Below the pieces are notes generated by a model. The model did not search any database. It was not told the origin of the DNA and saw only the letters and a program-made list of their open reading frames with translations. This document shows positions 45,735 through 55,346 of a stretch of 64,000 nt of DNA, piece by piece. Position 1 is the stretch's first letter, and every line of letters starts with the position of its first letter. The stretch spans positions 62,001 to 126,000 of the forward strand of contig NZ_WTPY01000002.1 of assembly GCF_011378905.1 (NCBI RefSeq), given 5' to 3'. Source of the DNA: Paraglaciecola sp. 20A4 (GTDB lineage: Bacteria > Pseudomonadota > Gammaproteobacteria > Enterobacterales > Alteromonadaceae). A program made the position numbers and the translations under genes.

Positions 45735-45852
45735 AAGAAGATTAATAATGATGGGGCGTAATGCAACGTGCCTCATTGTTATCCTTAACAATGAAAGCAG
45801 GACGACGTTGTTATGTAGTCGAGTTGTTCTGAAACGGATAAATAATTGAAAA

Positions 45853-46185
45853 CTACTTAACTAAACGAATGGCAGGACGTTGGACTTTAGTGGGCTCTAT
45901 AGCAAGAACTTTTGAACTACGAACACCATTTTTCATGCGGTCATAGCATACATATTTCATGTCTAACGACTCACAAAATTTGTAAATGGTTAGAAAATCG
46001 CTTTTAGATAGTTCTTCATTGTCTTTGGTTAGTTGGGTATCGATATACATTTGCTCGCCATTGGCGGTAAGCATAGCGACTGCTGAATAAGGATCTCCAT
46101 GTTTGGCGACTTTTAACGCTCTAACCATTTTTACTTCAAAGACCCAATCGCCCATTTTAGTCATTCTAGTTATTTTTTCGCTCAT
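45853..46185 (-). CDS. Hypothetical protein
   Basis: A 110-residue cytoplasmic protein (opening MSEKITRMTKMGDWVFEVK) with mixed alpha/beta texture and no recognised motif; two Cys near the middle. AGGAAATCCA precedes the ATG at 46185. It converges on the OmpA-like gene. No family recognised. Confidence 0.65.
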   Translation of the reverse strand: MSEKITRMTKMGDWVFEVKMVRALKVAKHGDPYSAVAMLTANGEQMYIDTQLTKDNEELSKSDFLTIYKFCESLDMKYVCYDRMKNGVRSSKVLAIEPTKVQRPAIRLVK

Positions 46186-46251
46186 TGGATTTCCTGTTAT
46201 CTTGGTGGGTAAACATTTGGGAGTTCGGGAACTTCGTGTAAAGCAATACAT

Positions 46252-46825
46252 AGGCCATGTTTTTTTTCCGCTAATAACAAGGGCTTACGGCAGGGATAAT
46301 TTTTTTCGTGTTGCTATATAGAGACAATCGCTTATTTCACTCATATGGATTGTTAATAATTTGTTCCATTAGACTAAGGTCTATATCTTTGTATATGATT
46401 TTTATAACAAAAAAGTATACTTTTCTCTGTATGCTTTTAGCTACACACCTTCTCTTTTAACCATAATTATCATCTGTTGTTACGACAAAAATAGTATTTG
46501 ATAGCAATCAAAAAAATAAATTGTGACCTGGCGAACATTTAGCAAATTCTGTATGCCGCATCTGAGAATTAGTAGCCAATATGCGACTGAATAAGCGCAC
46601 AATTATTATAATTAATGATTGTTTTTTGTACTAAAATTAGACGTTTTCATACGTTAATTGCATTGCAAGAATATCAATTGTAATGACTGTTGAGAGAGAA
46701 ATTTTTCGTCTTTTTGACATTATTTTTGCGCTATTTATAAACAAATAACCTTCAAAATCGGCCACATGTGATTTAAAAATTGGCTGAATATTGTCTTAAT
46801 TCATATTGACTTTGTCGCTACAGAC
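46252..46825. other. AT-rich intergenic region
   Basis: About 570 bases with strongly AT-rich stretches and no gene, RNA or repeat that I can support. It lies between the hypothetical gene start and the ilvC terminator. Confidence 0.45.
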
Positions 46826-46826
46826 A

Positions 46827-46854
46827 TAAAAAAGCCCAGCCAAATTGGCTGGGC
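46827..46854 (-). terminator. Rho-independent terminator of ilvC
   Basis: GCCCAGCC (46834-46841) pairs with GGCTGGGC (46847-46854); on the minus strand a run of T follows directly. Confidence 0.9.
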
Positions 46855-46919
46855 AAAAAGGGCTTTTTACAGCACCTAACGACAGAAATCGTTTAGTTTA
46901 CTATTCATTTTTTGAAGGG

Positions 46920-48404
46920 TTAGACCGCTTCAACAATGGCTTTCATGTCAGTCATGTAGCCACGTAATTTGTCACCTACGCTTTCAACACCATGCTCACG
47001 AATTGATTTATTTACGGCAACAAGCTTTTTATTGTCAACACTGTTACTGGACGCTGCAAATGGCTTACCGATTAACTCGGTGCCTATGCCTGGCATTAAT
47101 TTATCTGCTAATAATGGGATGGCTACGTTCGCAAATAAGTAGTTGCCATATTCAGCGGTGTCAGAGATAACGACATTCATTTCGTACAAACGTTTACGAG
47201 CAATAGTATTCGAAATAAGTGGCGTTTCATGTAGTGACTCGTAATACGCTGATTCAGGAAGAATGCCTGCTTCAACCATTACGTCAAATGCTAGTTCAAC
47301 ACCCGCTTTGATCATGGCAACAATAAATACGCCGTTGTCGAAAAACTCTTGCTCATCGATTTTACCGCTGTATTCAGGGGCATTTTCAAAACCTGATTGA
47401 CCTGTTTCTTCACGCCACTTTAATAGGTTTGCATCGCCGTTAGCCCAATCTTCCATCATGGTGCGCGAAAACTCGCCACTGATAATATCGTCTTGATGTT
47501 TACCAAATAACGGTTTCAACATATCTTTTAATTGTTCAGATAAATCAAATGCTTTGATTTTAGCTGGGTTAGATAGCCTATCCATCATGTTGGTAACACC
47601 ACCGATTTTAAGTGCTTCGGTGATAGCTTCTAGACCGAATTGGATCAACGCGCCTGCATAAGCTGGGTCGATACCATCCGCAACCATTTTTTCGTAACCA
47701 AGAACCGCTGCTGTTTGCTGCATACCACAAAGAATAGTTTGTTCGCCCATTAAGTCAGACTTAACTTCAGCTACAAAAGAAGATTCAAGCACACCTGCGC
47801 GGTCGCCGCCGGTGGCACTTGCTAATGCTTTAGCAATATCCCAGCCTTGTTGCTGTGGATCATTCTCAGGATGAACTGCGATAAGTGTGGGTACCCCGAA
47901 TCCGCGTTTGTATTCTTCACGGACTTCAGTACCTGGGCATTTAGGTGCGCACATCACAACTGTGATGTCTGAACGAATTTGCTGCCCTTCTTCAACGATG
48001 TTGAAACCGTGAGAATAACCGAGTGCAGCACCTTCTTTCATCAACGGCATAATTGCTTCAACTACGCTTGAATGCTGTTTATCAGGTGTTAAGTTGTACA
48101 CTATGTCAGCGCTTGGAATAAGTTCTTTATATGTACCAACGGTGAAACCGTTACCGCTAGCACGCTGAAATGATTCGCGTTTTTCATCGATTGCGGCTTG
48201 ACGTAAAGTATAAGAAACGTCTAAACCTGAATCGCGCATATTAAGGCCTTGGTTTAAACCTTGAGCGCCACAACCTACGATTACGATCTTTTTACCTTTA
48301 AGAAAATTACAGCCTTCTGAAAATTCGCTGCGCTGCATGAATCGGCAACGACCAATTTGGTCTAGTTGCTGACGTAAAGATAATGTATTGAAATAATTTG
48401 CCAT
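46920..48404 (-). CDS. ilvC: Ketol-acid reductoisomerase (class II, long form)
   Basis: A 494-residue enzyme of valine and isoleucine synthesis. The NADPH-binding [20 protein letters not shown], the [14 protein letters not shown] loop and two C-terminal knotted domains (length near 490) mark the class II enzyme of enterobacteria and relatives. AGGAATCAAAAAGA precedes ATG. Divergent from ilvY, which should activate it in response to acetolactate or acetohydroxybutyrate. Confidence 0.97.
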   Translation of the reverse strand: MANYFNTLSLRQQLDQIGRCRFMQRSEFSEGCNFLKGKKIVIVGCGAQGLNQGLNMRDSGLDVSYTLRQAAIDEKRESFQRASGNGFTVGTYKELIPSADIVYNLTPDKQHSSVVEAIMPLMKEGAALGYSHGFNIVEEGQQIRSDITVVMCAPKCPGTEVREEYKRGFGVPTLIAVHPENDPQQQGWDIAKALASATGGDRAGVLESSFVAEVKSDLMGEQTILCGMQQTAAVLGYEKMVADGIDPAYAGALIQFGLEAITEALKIGGVTNMMDRLSNPAKIKAFDLSEQLKDMLKPLFGKHQDDIISGEFSRTMMEDWANGDANLLKWREETGQSGFENAPEYSGKIDEQEFFDNGVFIVAMIKAGVELAFDVMVEAGILPESAYYESLHETPLISNTIARKRLYEMNVVISDTAEYGNYLFANVAIPLLADKLMPGIGTELIGKPFAASSNSVDNKKLVAVNKSIREHGVESVGDKLRGYMTDMKAIVEAV

Positions 48405-48495
48405 TCTTTTTGATTCCTATAAGTGCAACAAGTCAGTGACGATCTCGTGTGATTGAGAGAATAGGGTATTTCTTCCGTTGATTAAAATGATATAT

Positions 48496-48523
48496 TTGCA
48501 ACGTAACGTTTCATATTTTGCAA
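48496..48523. promoter_or_regulatory. Candidate IlvY operator
   Basis: Two TTGCAA palindromes (48496-48501 and 48518-48523) spaced 22 bases apart, two helical turns, lie between ilvC and ilvY. Position and spacing fit a LysR-type tetramer site controlling the divergent promoters. Confidence 0.5.
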
Positions 48524-48547
48524 TACTGTATTTGATAAGGAATTAAT

Positions 48548-49402
48548 GTGGATATTAAGAGCCTCGAATTGTTCCAACATTTGGCCAGCAGTTTACATTT
48601 TAGTAAAACTGCCGAAGCCCTGTTTGTAAGTCCTTCAACGTTAAGCCGCATCATTCAGCGCCTTGAGGTAGATTGTGGAACATCCCTTTTTGTTCGTGAT
48701 AATCGTAAAGTAAAACTGACCGCTGCGGGGGCTAAATTACTTCGTTTTAGTCAGCAAACCTTGTCAGAATGGAAAAAAGTTAAGTGGGAATTACAACAAG
48801 ATCATAATCAAATACAAGGTGAACTAAGTCTTTATTGCTCAGTAACTGCGAGTCAAAGTCATCTACCAAAATTACTTGATAGTTTTCGTCATAAATATCC
48901 TCAAGTAGAGATAAAGCTCAGCACGGGAGACCCTGCATTATCAGCCAGTAAGGTCATGCAACAAGAAGTTGACGCATCAATTGCGATTCATACTCCTGAC
49001 TTTCCCCAAGAATTGACGTTTTTGCCTTTAGGGGAGGTTCCTTTATTACTTATTGCGCCTAAAGACACCCAACTAACACGTTTAAACCAAGTGGATTGGC
49101 GCGAGCACTCGGTTATTTTACCAGAGTCTGGGCCGTCAAAACGTATCGTGCACCATTGGTTTGCTGAACAAGGGATCCGTCCGCGAGTATATGCAACGGT
49201 TGCAGGTAATGAAGCGATTGTCAGTATGGTTGCTTTAGGCTGCGGGTTGGGCATAGTGCCGGAAATCGTGCTTGATAATTCGACCATTAGTCAGCGGGTA
49301 AATCGCATTAAACTCGATGATATCGAACCCTATCAGATTGGATTATGCTGTATCCGAAAACGTCAAAGCGAGCCAGCTATTCAGGCGCTATTTAACTGCT
49401 AA
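48548..49402 (+). CDS. ilvY: LysR-family regulator IlvY
   Basis: A 284-residue LysR-type regulator. The N-terminal winged helix is clear (FQHLASSLHFSKTAEALFVS; STLSRIIQRLE), followed by a substrate-binding domain (GELSLYCSVTAS, GCGLGIVPEIVL). GTG start with AAGGA upstream. Divergent position from ilvC and resemblance to E. coli IlvY support activation of ilvC. Confidence 0.94.
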   Translation: MDIKSLELFQHLASSLHFSKTAEALFVSPSTLSRIIQRLEVDCGTSLFVRDNRKVKLTAAGAKLLRFSQQTLSEWKKVKWELQQDHNQIQGELSLYCSVTASQSHLPKLLDSFRHKYPQVEIKLSTGDPALSASKVMQQEVDASIAIHTPDFPQELTFLPLGEVPLLLIAPKDTQLTRLNQVDWREHSVILPESGPSKRIVHHWFAEQGIRPRVYATVAGNEAIVSMVALGCGLGIVPEIVLDNSTISQRVNRIKLDDIEPYQIGLCCIRKRQSEPAIQALFNC

Positions 49403-49410
49403 CGAATCGA

Positions 49411-50577
49411 TTAAATTTTCAGTGCTGGCGGAGCATTTTTGCCTGTGCGCAATCGCCAGCGAGTAAAGCCCAAGGTAAATAAAGCGAATACGATCAAGCC
49501 ACAAATTACCCACAAAACTCGAAGTGCTAAGCCCCCTACGCTGCCATTGTGTAAAGCATGCAACCAACCTTTTATGCTATTTGCAGGGCCATGTTTCCAC
49601 GCAGAAAATATATTAATGATCTGCCCTGAATGGGCATCCACGTGTACAAACGTATTGGGGAAGCGATGAGATGGATCTTCAGGTATTTGGAAGCGAAACG
49701 TATAGAATTGTTGAGCACTTAAACTGTTGTCGGGGGTTTGGATCCATGCGAGATGTGATTGCAATAGATCAGCGCCATTTTTAGCAACTTTTGCCTGTCT
49801 GGCTGCGGTAATTGCAGCAGAAATCGGTACTGTATGCTGTATTGTCGTATTCACAACACCGCTTAGTTTAGACGTTGTCTGCACAGGTGAAAACACTAGC
49901 CCTAGGAGCTTATTTGTTTCTTGTGGCAAGGATAGCATTACGCCGGTGGCAACAAGCAGCAACAAGGGAATGACGCTCGCGAGTCCTAGTATTTTGTGCC
50001 AATCGTAAAGCAAACCGATACGTGAGCGACGTCGTTTAAATTTGAGCGCCCTATGCCACTGGCCTTGCTTCGGCCACCATGAAACTAATCCGCTCACCAG
50101 CAACAACAATGTCGCTAAACCAATGTAACCGATGACGATAGTGCCTATTTCACCAAAGAGTAATGTGTAGTGTAAATTGTATAGCCAAGTGACTAAATAG
50201 TGTCCCCAATAGTCTTCGCGGAGCACTGATAGGCCATCGTTAGATAGCCATACCATTAACGGGGCAAACCCTTCACTGCGAGTTTCTACGGGGTTGTAAT
50301 AGCGAGCTGACATTGCTCTTTTGCTGTCACTCACCTCAATTCGCCAAGGGCCTTTTTTATCTGGATACGTGTTGTTGAGTGTATGTAATGCGCTGTCCCA
50401 ACTGCTATCTGTGGCTAGTTGAGAACGTTCTAGCTCCGGGTGTAGCCAAGTATCTATTTCAACGTAAAATACTAACATCGCCCCAGATAGGCATATTATT
50501 GTCAGTAAAACGCCAAGACTTAAGCCTAACCACAAGTGAAGCCTTCTGGTGTATTTGCGAAATGAAAATGAATGCAA
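49411..50577 (-). CDS. PepSY-associated TM helix domain protein
   Basis: A membrane protein of about 388 residues with four main helices in the PepSY_TM pattern: LHLWLGLSLGVLLTIICLSG near the start, WLYNLHYTLLFG, DWHKILGLASVIPLLLLVATG, and WLHALHNGSVGGLALRVLW, with conserved His likely binding haem. Such proteins are linked to iron uptake and ferric reduction. The start is unclear: TTG at 50577 has AAGG eight bases ahead; the frame continues to 50631 but that part lies in an inverted-repeat element. Confidence 0.82.
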   Translation of the reverse strand: MHSFSFRKYTRRLHLWLGLSLGVLLTIICLSGAMLVFYVEIDTWLHPELERSQLATDSSWDSALHTLNNTYPDKKGPWRIEVSDSKRAMSARYYNPVETRSEGFAPLMVWLSNDGLSVLREDYWGHYLVTWLYNLHYTLLFGEIGTIVIGYIGLATLLLLVSGLVSWWPKQGQWHRALKFKRRRSRIGLLYDWHKILGLASVIPLLLLVATGVMLSLPQETNKLLGLVFSPVQTTSKLSGVVNTTIQHTVPISAAITAARQAKVAKNGADLLQSHLAWIQTPDNSLSAQQFYTFRFQIPEDPSHRFPNTFVHVDAHSGQIINIFSAWKHGPANSIKGWLHALHNGSVGGLALRVLWVICGLIVFALFTLGFTRWRLRTGKNAPPALKI

Positions 50578-50618
50578 TGTTGAGCCTTGATGCGCTACGT
50601 GATTTTTGTTTTTAGCTA

Positions 50619-50672
50619 ATACCAATTCCAATAAATTGCGCTCAGTGGCTAATTATTTAATGGCGTTGGTAT
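50619..50672. repeat. Short inverted-repeat element
   Basis: A 54-base stretch bounded by ATACCAA and TTGGTAT, with CCAAT/ATTGG-like inner symmetry. It has the form of a small dispersed palindromic repeat. Only this copy was noticed in the window. Confidence 0.4.
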
Positions 50673-50757
50673 AATAAGGGCTATTAAAAGCCTTGGTTGA
50701 GAAAGCATAACCCGAAAGATTTTTAATTCACAAGAAACGCCCACATAAAGTGAAAAT

Positions 50758-52272
50758 TTAATTGTAAGCAAGCTGCGCCAACATACGATCAAAGGCGCGG
50801 TAATTAAGGGCTTCGGCCAGGTGTTGACGCTTAATATTAGGCTCGCCTGCTAAATCAGCTATGGTACGTGACACCTTCAGTACTCGATGATAAGTGCGTA
50901 AAGACAATCCTAGCTTTTCAACCGCACCTTGTAAGAAGTGCTGATCTTCTGGTGACAGAGTACAGTGTTTTTGCACTTCTTTGCTGCCCAGCAAAGTATT
51001 GGGTTTGTTACTGCGGGCGAGGGCGACATTGCGCGCTTGGATAACCCGTTGACGTATCACATTACTACTGTGTCCTCGTTCCTTCACTTGCTCGGAAAAT
51101 TCGTTACTATTTAGTTTGGGCACGTCGACTTGTAAATCGATGCGGTCCAGAAAAGGTCCCGAAATACGATTTAAATAACGCAGTATTTGATCTGCCGTAC
51201 AACGGCCGTCATTAAGACTGCCTGTGGGGCTGGGATTCATTGCCGCCACTAATTGAAATTGTGCAGGAAACTGGGCTTGTCGCGCGGCTCTAGATATTGA
51301 TACGAAGCCAGATTCTAGTGGTTCTCGTAGAACATCAAGTACTTTACGGTCGAATTCTGGGAGCTCATCTAAAAATAAAACACCGTGATGGGCTAATGAT
51401 ATTTCTCCGGGTCTTGGCACACTCCCACCTCCGACGAGAGCCACAGCTGAACTGGTGTGGTGTGGATGGCGAAACGCCCGCTGCTTCCATGTTTCTGGGT
51501 TAACGGGTTTGCCGACAATCGAGTGAATAGCGGCACTTGCAAGTGCTTCCTCATCGGTCATGGGCGGTAATATTGTGATTAAGCGACTCGCAAGCATTGT
51601 TTTTCCTGTGCCTGGCGGGCCGGTAAAAAGTATATTGTGGCCACCCGCTGCCGCAATTTCCAGCGCACGTTTAGCCGACATTTGTCCCACTACATCCTGT
51701 AAATCAACCTCATAATCGGCTTCTTTGGCAATATTATTCGAGGTGAATAAGGCAAGGCTCTTTTGCTTACCAAGATGATGAAATACATCAAGTAGTTGAC
51801 CAGCTGGTACAATCTTTGCGCCACTGATAAGCGCTGCTTCTTCTGCGTTCTCAAGGGGTAATATAGCAATGCGACCCGCTTTGAAGCAGGCATAAGTAAA
51901 AGGTAGCGCGCCTTTGATGGAACGTATTTCACCTGATAGGGCAAGCTCTCCCACTAGCTCTATACCGTTTAGGCTTGCGCCAGCGAGCTGATTGCTAGCA
52001 GCGATAATACCGATGGCGATGGCTAGATCGAAACGACCGCCTTCCTTGGGTAAATCGGCAGGCGCGAGGTTGACCGTAATACGCCGGGCAGGGAATTCAA
52101 ATCCGGAATTAATTAATGCGCTGCGAACTCTGTCTTTGGCTTCTCGCACCGACGCTTCAGGTAAGCCAACTAAGTTAAAACACGGCAAACCATTGGCCAG
52201 ATGTACCTCTACCGTTATAAGAGGCGCATCGATACCAACACTGGCCCTTGAAAACACCACTGCCAACGACAT
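50758..52272 (-). CDS. comM: ComM/YifB-family Mg-chelatase-like AAA+ ATPase
   Basis: A 504-residue AAA+ protein. N-terminal Lon-protease-like domain (GLPCFNLVGLPEASVREAKDR), Walker A GPPGTGKTMLASRL, Walker B LFLDELPEF, and C-terminal Mg-chelatase part (LSLRTYHRVLKVSRTIADL). ComM is a hexameric branch-migration helicase that helps integrate DNA during natural transformation. The start at 52272 follows AAAGGG; the ATG just upstream is less likely. Confidence 0.94.
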   Translation of the reverse strand: MSLAVVFSRASVGIDAPLITVEVHLANGLPCFNLVGLPEASVREAKDRVRSALINSGFEFPARRITVNLAPADLPKEGGRFDLAIAIGIIAASNQLAGASLNGIELVGELALSGEIRSIKGALPFTYACFKAGRIAILPLENAEEAALISGAKIVPAGQLLDVFHHLGKQKSLALFTSNNIAKEADYEVDLQDVVGQMSAKRALEIAAAGGHNILFTGPPGTGKTMLASRLITILPPMTDEEALASAAIHSIVGKPVNPETWKQRAFRHPHHTSSAVALVGGGSVPRPGEISLAHHGVLFLDELPEFDRKVLDVLREPLESGFVSISRAARQAQFPAQFQLVAAMNPSPTGSLNDGRCTADQILRYLNRISGPFLDRIDLQVDVPKLNSNEFSEQVKERGHSSNVIRQRVIQARNVALARSNKPNTLLGSKEVQKHCTLSPEDQHFLQGAVEKLGLSLRTYHRVLKVSRTIADLAGEPNIKRQHLAEALNYRAFDRMLAQLAYN

Positions 52273-52375
52273 ATGCAAAGCCCTTTGCAAGTCAAACTAG
52301 AATCTTATAAGGCTAGTCAACGCAGAGACTTAATGCCACTGTGTTGGATTTGCTGGCATTTACCTTTAATGGTGG

Positions 52376-52996
52376 TTATTCCATATGTTCAGGGTTAAAT
52401 ACCGGTAAATTCCAGTGCCATTTCATGGCTAATAATCGAATGGTTAGGGTGATTACAAAGCCGAGTATCATGCAACTATAAGTAGATAAACCAAAGAATA
52501 ATGCTACGACATAACTCAAGCCGCCGATGATACAAGCTGTTGCGTAAAGTTCGCCTTTAAGAACCAATGGAATTTCACGACAGATCACATCGCGAATAAG
52601 GCCACCAAACACGCCTGTCATAGTACCTAGTGCGATGGCTATAAAAGGTGATGTGCCGTAAGTAAGCGCTTTTTGTAAGCCCATAACATTAAAGAAAGCC
52701 AGACCTATTGCATCAGCAACTTGTAAATATCGCAGAGGAAAACGATGACTTATTCTGAGCCAAATAATGGTGCAAAAAGCCGCTGCCAATATCGCAAAGA
52801 AGAAACTATGATCTTGCACCCAAAATACCGGTAAATCGAGAATGATGTCCCGTAATGTTCCGCCACCAATGGCCGTTACTGACGCCAGCACTACGACACC
52901 AAAACTATCCATTTGCTTTTTGTAAGCCATCAATGTGCCTGAAACAGCAAAAACTGCGACGCCCATTAAGTCAATCCAATGTAACCAGGTACTCAT
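52376..52996 (-). CDS. TRIC/UPF0126 family cation channel protein (YicG-like)
   Basis: A 206-residue seven-helix membrane protein with the two internal repeats of the family: FAVSGTLMAYKK with TAIGGGTLRDIIL, and FFNVMGLQKAL with GTMTGVFGGLIRDVICRE. Bacterial TRIC proteins are trimeric potassium-permeable channels. GGTGAGAATATT precedes ATG. No operon partner is evident. Confidence 0.92.
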   Translation of the reverse strand: MSTWLHWIDLMGVAVFAVSGTLMAYKKQMDSFGVVVLASVTAIGGGTLRDIILDLPVFWVQDHSFFFAILAAAFCTIIWLRISHRFPLRYLQVADAIGLAFFNVMGLQKALTYGTSPFIAIALGTMTGVFGGLIRDVICREIPLVLKGELYATACIIGGLSYVVALFFGLSTYSCMILGFVITLTIRLLAMKWHWNLPVFNPEHME

Positions 52997-53181
52997 AATA
53001 TTCTCACCGCTATTTGAGACTGAATGATACCGATAAATGACAAATTCTAAATAGCCAAACAGCTATGTTTGCATATAAACGACACAAAAAAAGCATAGAA
53101 CATTGCTTGATCCTGCATAGGGGTTCGTGTTACCTATATATACAGTGACGATATACCAAATTTAAGTTAGTAATTAACTAA

Positions 53182-53256
53182 GTGTTCTATTCCTACTCGT
53201 GCAGCAAAGTAATTATTTTGGTGACAGTAACGGAGGCGTTTTCTCCGGGGGGGTAG
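53182..53256 (+). CDS. Putative ilv leader peptide
   Basis: A 24-residue frame starting GTG, with no upstream in-frame alternative because a stop precedes it. It contains the run K-V-I-I-L-V-T-V-T, all the amino acids made or branched off by the ilvD-ilvA pathway (Val, Ile, Leu, Thr). It ends within the pairing region of an attenuator at 53230-53314, about 240 bases before ilvD. The ribosome binding site is weak, which leaves some doubt. Confidence 0.6.
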   Translation: MFYSYSCSKVIILVTVTEAFSPGG

Positions 53257-53314
53257 ATCTGGATAAATGTCAGACTTATTTAGACCCTCCGTACGAAAGT
53301 TCGGGGGGTTTTTT
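53230..53314 (+). promoter_or_regulatory. Transcription attenuator upstream of ilvD-ilvA
   Basis: Alternative pairings are visible: CGGAG with CTCCG (53231-53247, region 1:2), the G-rich GGGGGGGT (53247-53254) with ACCCTCC (53284-53290, 2:3), and the terminator ACCCTCCG (53284-53291) with CGGGGGGT (53302-53309) followed by six T (3:4). With the leader peptide before it, this matches attenuation by ribosome stalling at Val/Ile/Leu codons. Confidence 0.78.
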
Positions 53315-53498
53315 GCTTTTGTCATGTATTCATTAGCATGACATGGAAGATCGATTAAAATGTAATGGCGGAGTCATTACATAGCACAATTTAAATAACA
53401 CCGATTTTGACGATAAGCCGAGGTTTTTCACGCGTAAAGTAATTCGATATGCGCCTCGGCCGACTATTTAACATTATTTACAGTAGAGAGAAGAGACA

Positions 53499-55346
53499 AT
53501 GCCCAAGTTACGTTCTGCAACCACAACCCAAGGTAGAAACATGGCCGGTGCTCGTGCGCTTTGGCGTGCGACTGGTATGAAAGATGGTGATTTTGGCAAG
53601 CCTATTATTGCTGTTTCTAATTCATTTACGCAATTTGTACCTGGCCATGTGCATCTAAAAGACATGGGACAACTCGTAGCGCGCAGCATCGAAGCGGCAG
53701 GTGGCGTAGCCAAAGAATTTAACACCATAGCGGTAGATGACGGTATCGCCATGGGTCACAGTGGCATGCTATACAGCTTACCATCGCGGGAAATCATTGC
53801 CGATTCAGTCGAATATATGGTGAACGCCCATTGTGCCGACGCTATTGTATGTATCTCCAACTGCGACAAAATCACTCCGGGTATGTTAATGGCAGCAATG
53901 CGCCTAAATATCCCAGTTATTTTTGTTTCGGGCGGACCAATGGAAGCAGGTAAAACGAAGCTTTCAGACCAAATAATCAAACTAGATTTGGTTGACGCCA
54001 TGGTTGCAGGGGTTGATGACAATGTCAGTGATGATGAAAGCAATGAAGTAGAACGTTCCGCTTGCCCTACTTGTGGTTCATGTTCAGGCATGTTTACCGC
54101 TAATTCTATGAACTGCTTAACCGAAGCCCTTGGTTTATCTCTACCTGGTAATGGCTCAATGCTCGCTACTCACGCAGACCGTGAAGGATTGTTTAAGCAA
54201 GCGGGTAGTCAAATTGTTGAGCTTTGTCGTCGCTACTATCAACAAGACGATGACTCTGTGTTACCACGTAACATTGCTAATTTTAAAGCGTTTGAAAACG
54301 CTATGAGTCTTGATATCGCTATGGGCGGTTCAACCAATACTATTTTACATCTCATCGCTGCAGCTATTGAAGGAGAAGTGCCTTTTACTCTCGATGATAT
54401 CGATCGTTTGTCGCGTAAAGTGCCACACCTGTGCAAGGTTGCACCGTCTACCCCGCTTTACCATATGGAGGATGTGCACCGTGCCGGTGGCGTGTTGGGT
54501 ATCCTGAATGAATTGAATAAAGCCGGATTATTACATGGCGACAATATGCATGTTTTAGGTAAAACGATTGGAGAGGTGATTGCAGAATGGGACGTCACTA
54601 ATCCAGCTAACGAACATGCGCTAACGTTTTACAGAGCGGGTCCAGCAGGTATACGCACCACGAAAGCCTTCAGCCAAGACTGTCGTTACCCTACAGCAGA
54701 CATCGATCGAGAAAATGGTTGTATTCGCAGTCGTGAAAATGCATTTAGTGAAGAAGGTGGCTTAGCCGTATTGTTCGGCAATATTGCAGAGCAAGGTTGT
54801 ATTGTAAAAACTGCTGGTGTAGATGAGTCAATTCATGTCTTTACGGGCCGAGCGCGTATATATGAAAGCCAAGATGATGCAGTAAAAGCCATATTAGCTG
54901 ACGAAGTGGTCGCTGGTGATGTCGTTGTTATTCGTTACGAGGGTCCTAAAGGTGGTCCAGGTATGCAAGAAATGCTTTATCCAACCACGTATTTGAAAGC
55001 GAAAGGTTTAGGTAAGCAGTGTGCACTGATTACCGACGGTCGCTTTTCGGGTGGCACGTCAGGTTTGTCTATCGGACACTGTTCTCCTGAAGCCGCTAGT
55101 GGTGGTGGTATCGCTTTGGTTGAAGAAGGCGATAGCATGACGATTGACATACCTAATCGTAAGATTGGTGTCGATATCTCAGATAGCGAACTTGCCACGC
55201 GCCGCGAAAAAATGGAGCAAAGCGCCAAGCCTTGGAAACCCGCTACGCGTCAACGTAAGGTCTCTTTGGCTCTTAAAGCTTATGCGTTATTAGCAACCAG
55301 TGCCGATAAAGGCGCAGTGCGTAATGCTGCGATGTTGGAAGATTAA
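53499..55346 (+). CDS. ilvD: Dihydroxy-acid dehydratase
   Basis: A 615-residue iron-sulfur dehydratase of the branched-chain pathway. Cluster ligands and signatures: [52 protein letters not shown], and the C-terminal [18 protein letters not shown]. The start [20 protein letters not shown] matches the family. It is directly followed by ilvA without a gap and preceded by an attenuator. Confidence 0.97.
   Translation: MPKLRSATTTQGRNMAGARALWRATGMKDGDFGKPIIAVSNSFTQFVPGHVHLKDMGQLVARSIEAAGGVAKEFNTIAVDDGIAMGHSGMLYSLPSREIIADSVEYMVNAHCADAIVCISNCDKITPGMLMAAMRLNIPVIFVSGGPMEAGKTKLSDQIIKLDLVDAMVAGVDDNVSDDESNEVERSACPTCGSCSGMFTANSMNCLTEALGLSLPGNGSMLATHADREGLFKQAGSQIVELCRRYYQQDDDSVLPRNIANFKAFENAMSLDIAMGGSTNTILHLIAAAIEGEVPFTLDDIDRLSRKVPHLCKVAPSTPLYHMEDVHRAGGVLGILNELNKAGLLHGDNMHVLGKTIGEVIAEWDVTNPANEHALTFYRAGPAGIRTTKAFSQDCRYPTADIDRENGCIRSRENAFSEEGGLAVLFGNIAEQGCIVKTAGVDESIHVFTGRARIYESQDDAVKAILADEVVAGDVVVIRYEGPKGGPGMQEMLYPTTYLKAKGLGKQCALITDGRFSGGTSGLSIGHCSPEAASGGGIALVEEGDSMTIDIPNRKIGVDISDSELATRREKMEQSAKPWKPATRQRKVSLALKAYALLATSADKGAVRNAAMLED

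Noticed and set aside
48988-49287. 99-codon minus-strand frame inside ilvY
   Set aside because: Antisense to conserved LysR coding sequence; a shadow frame.
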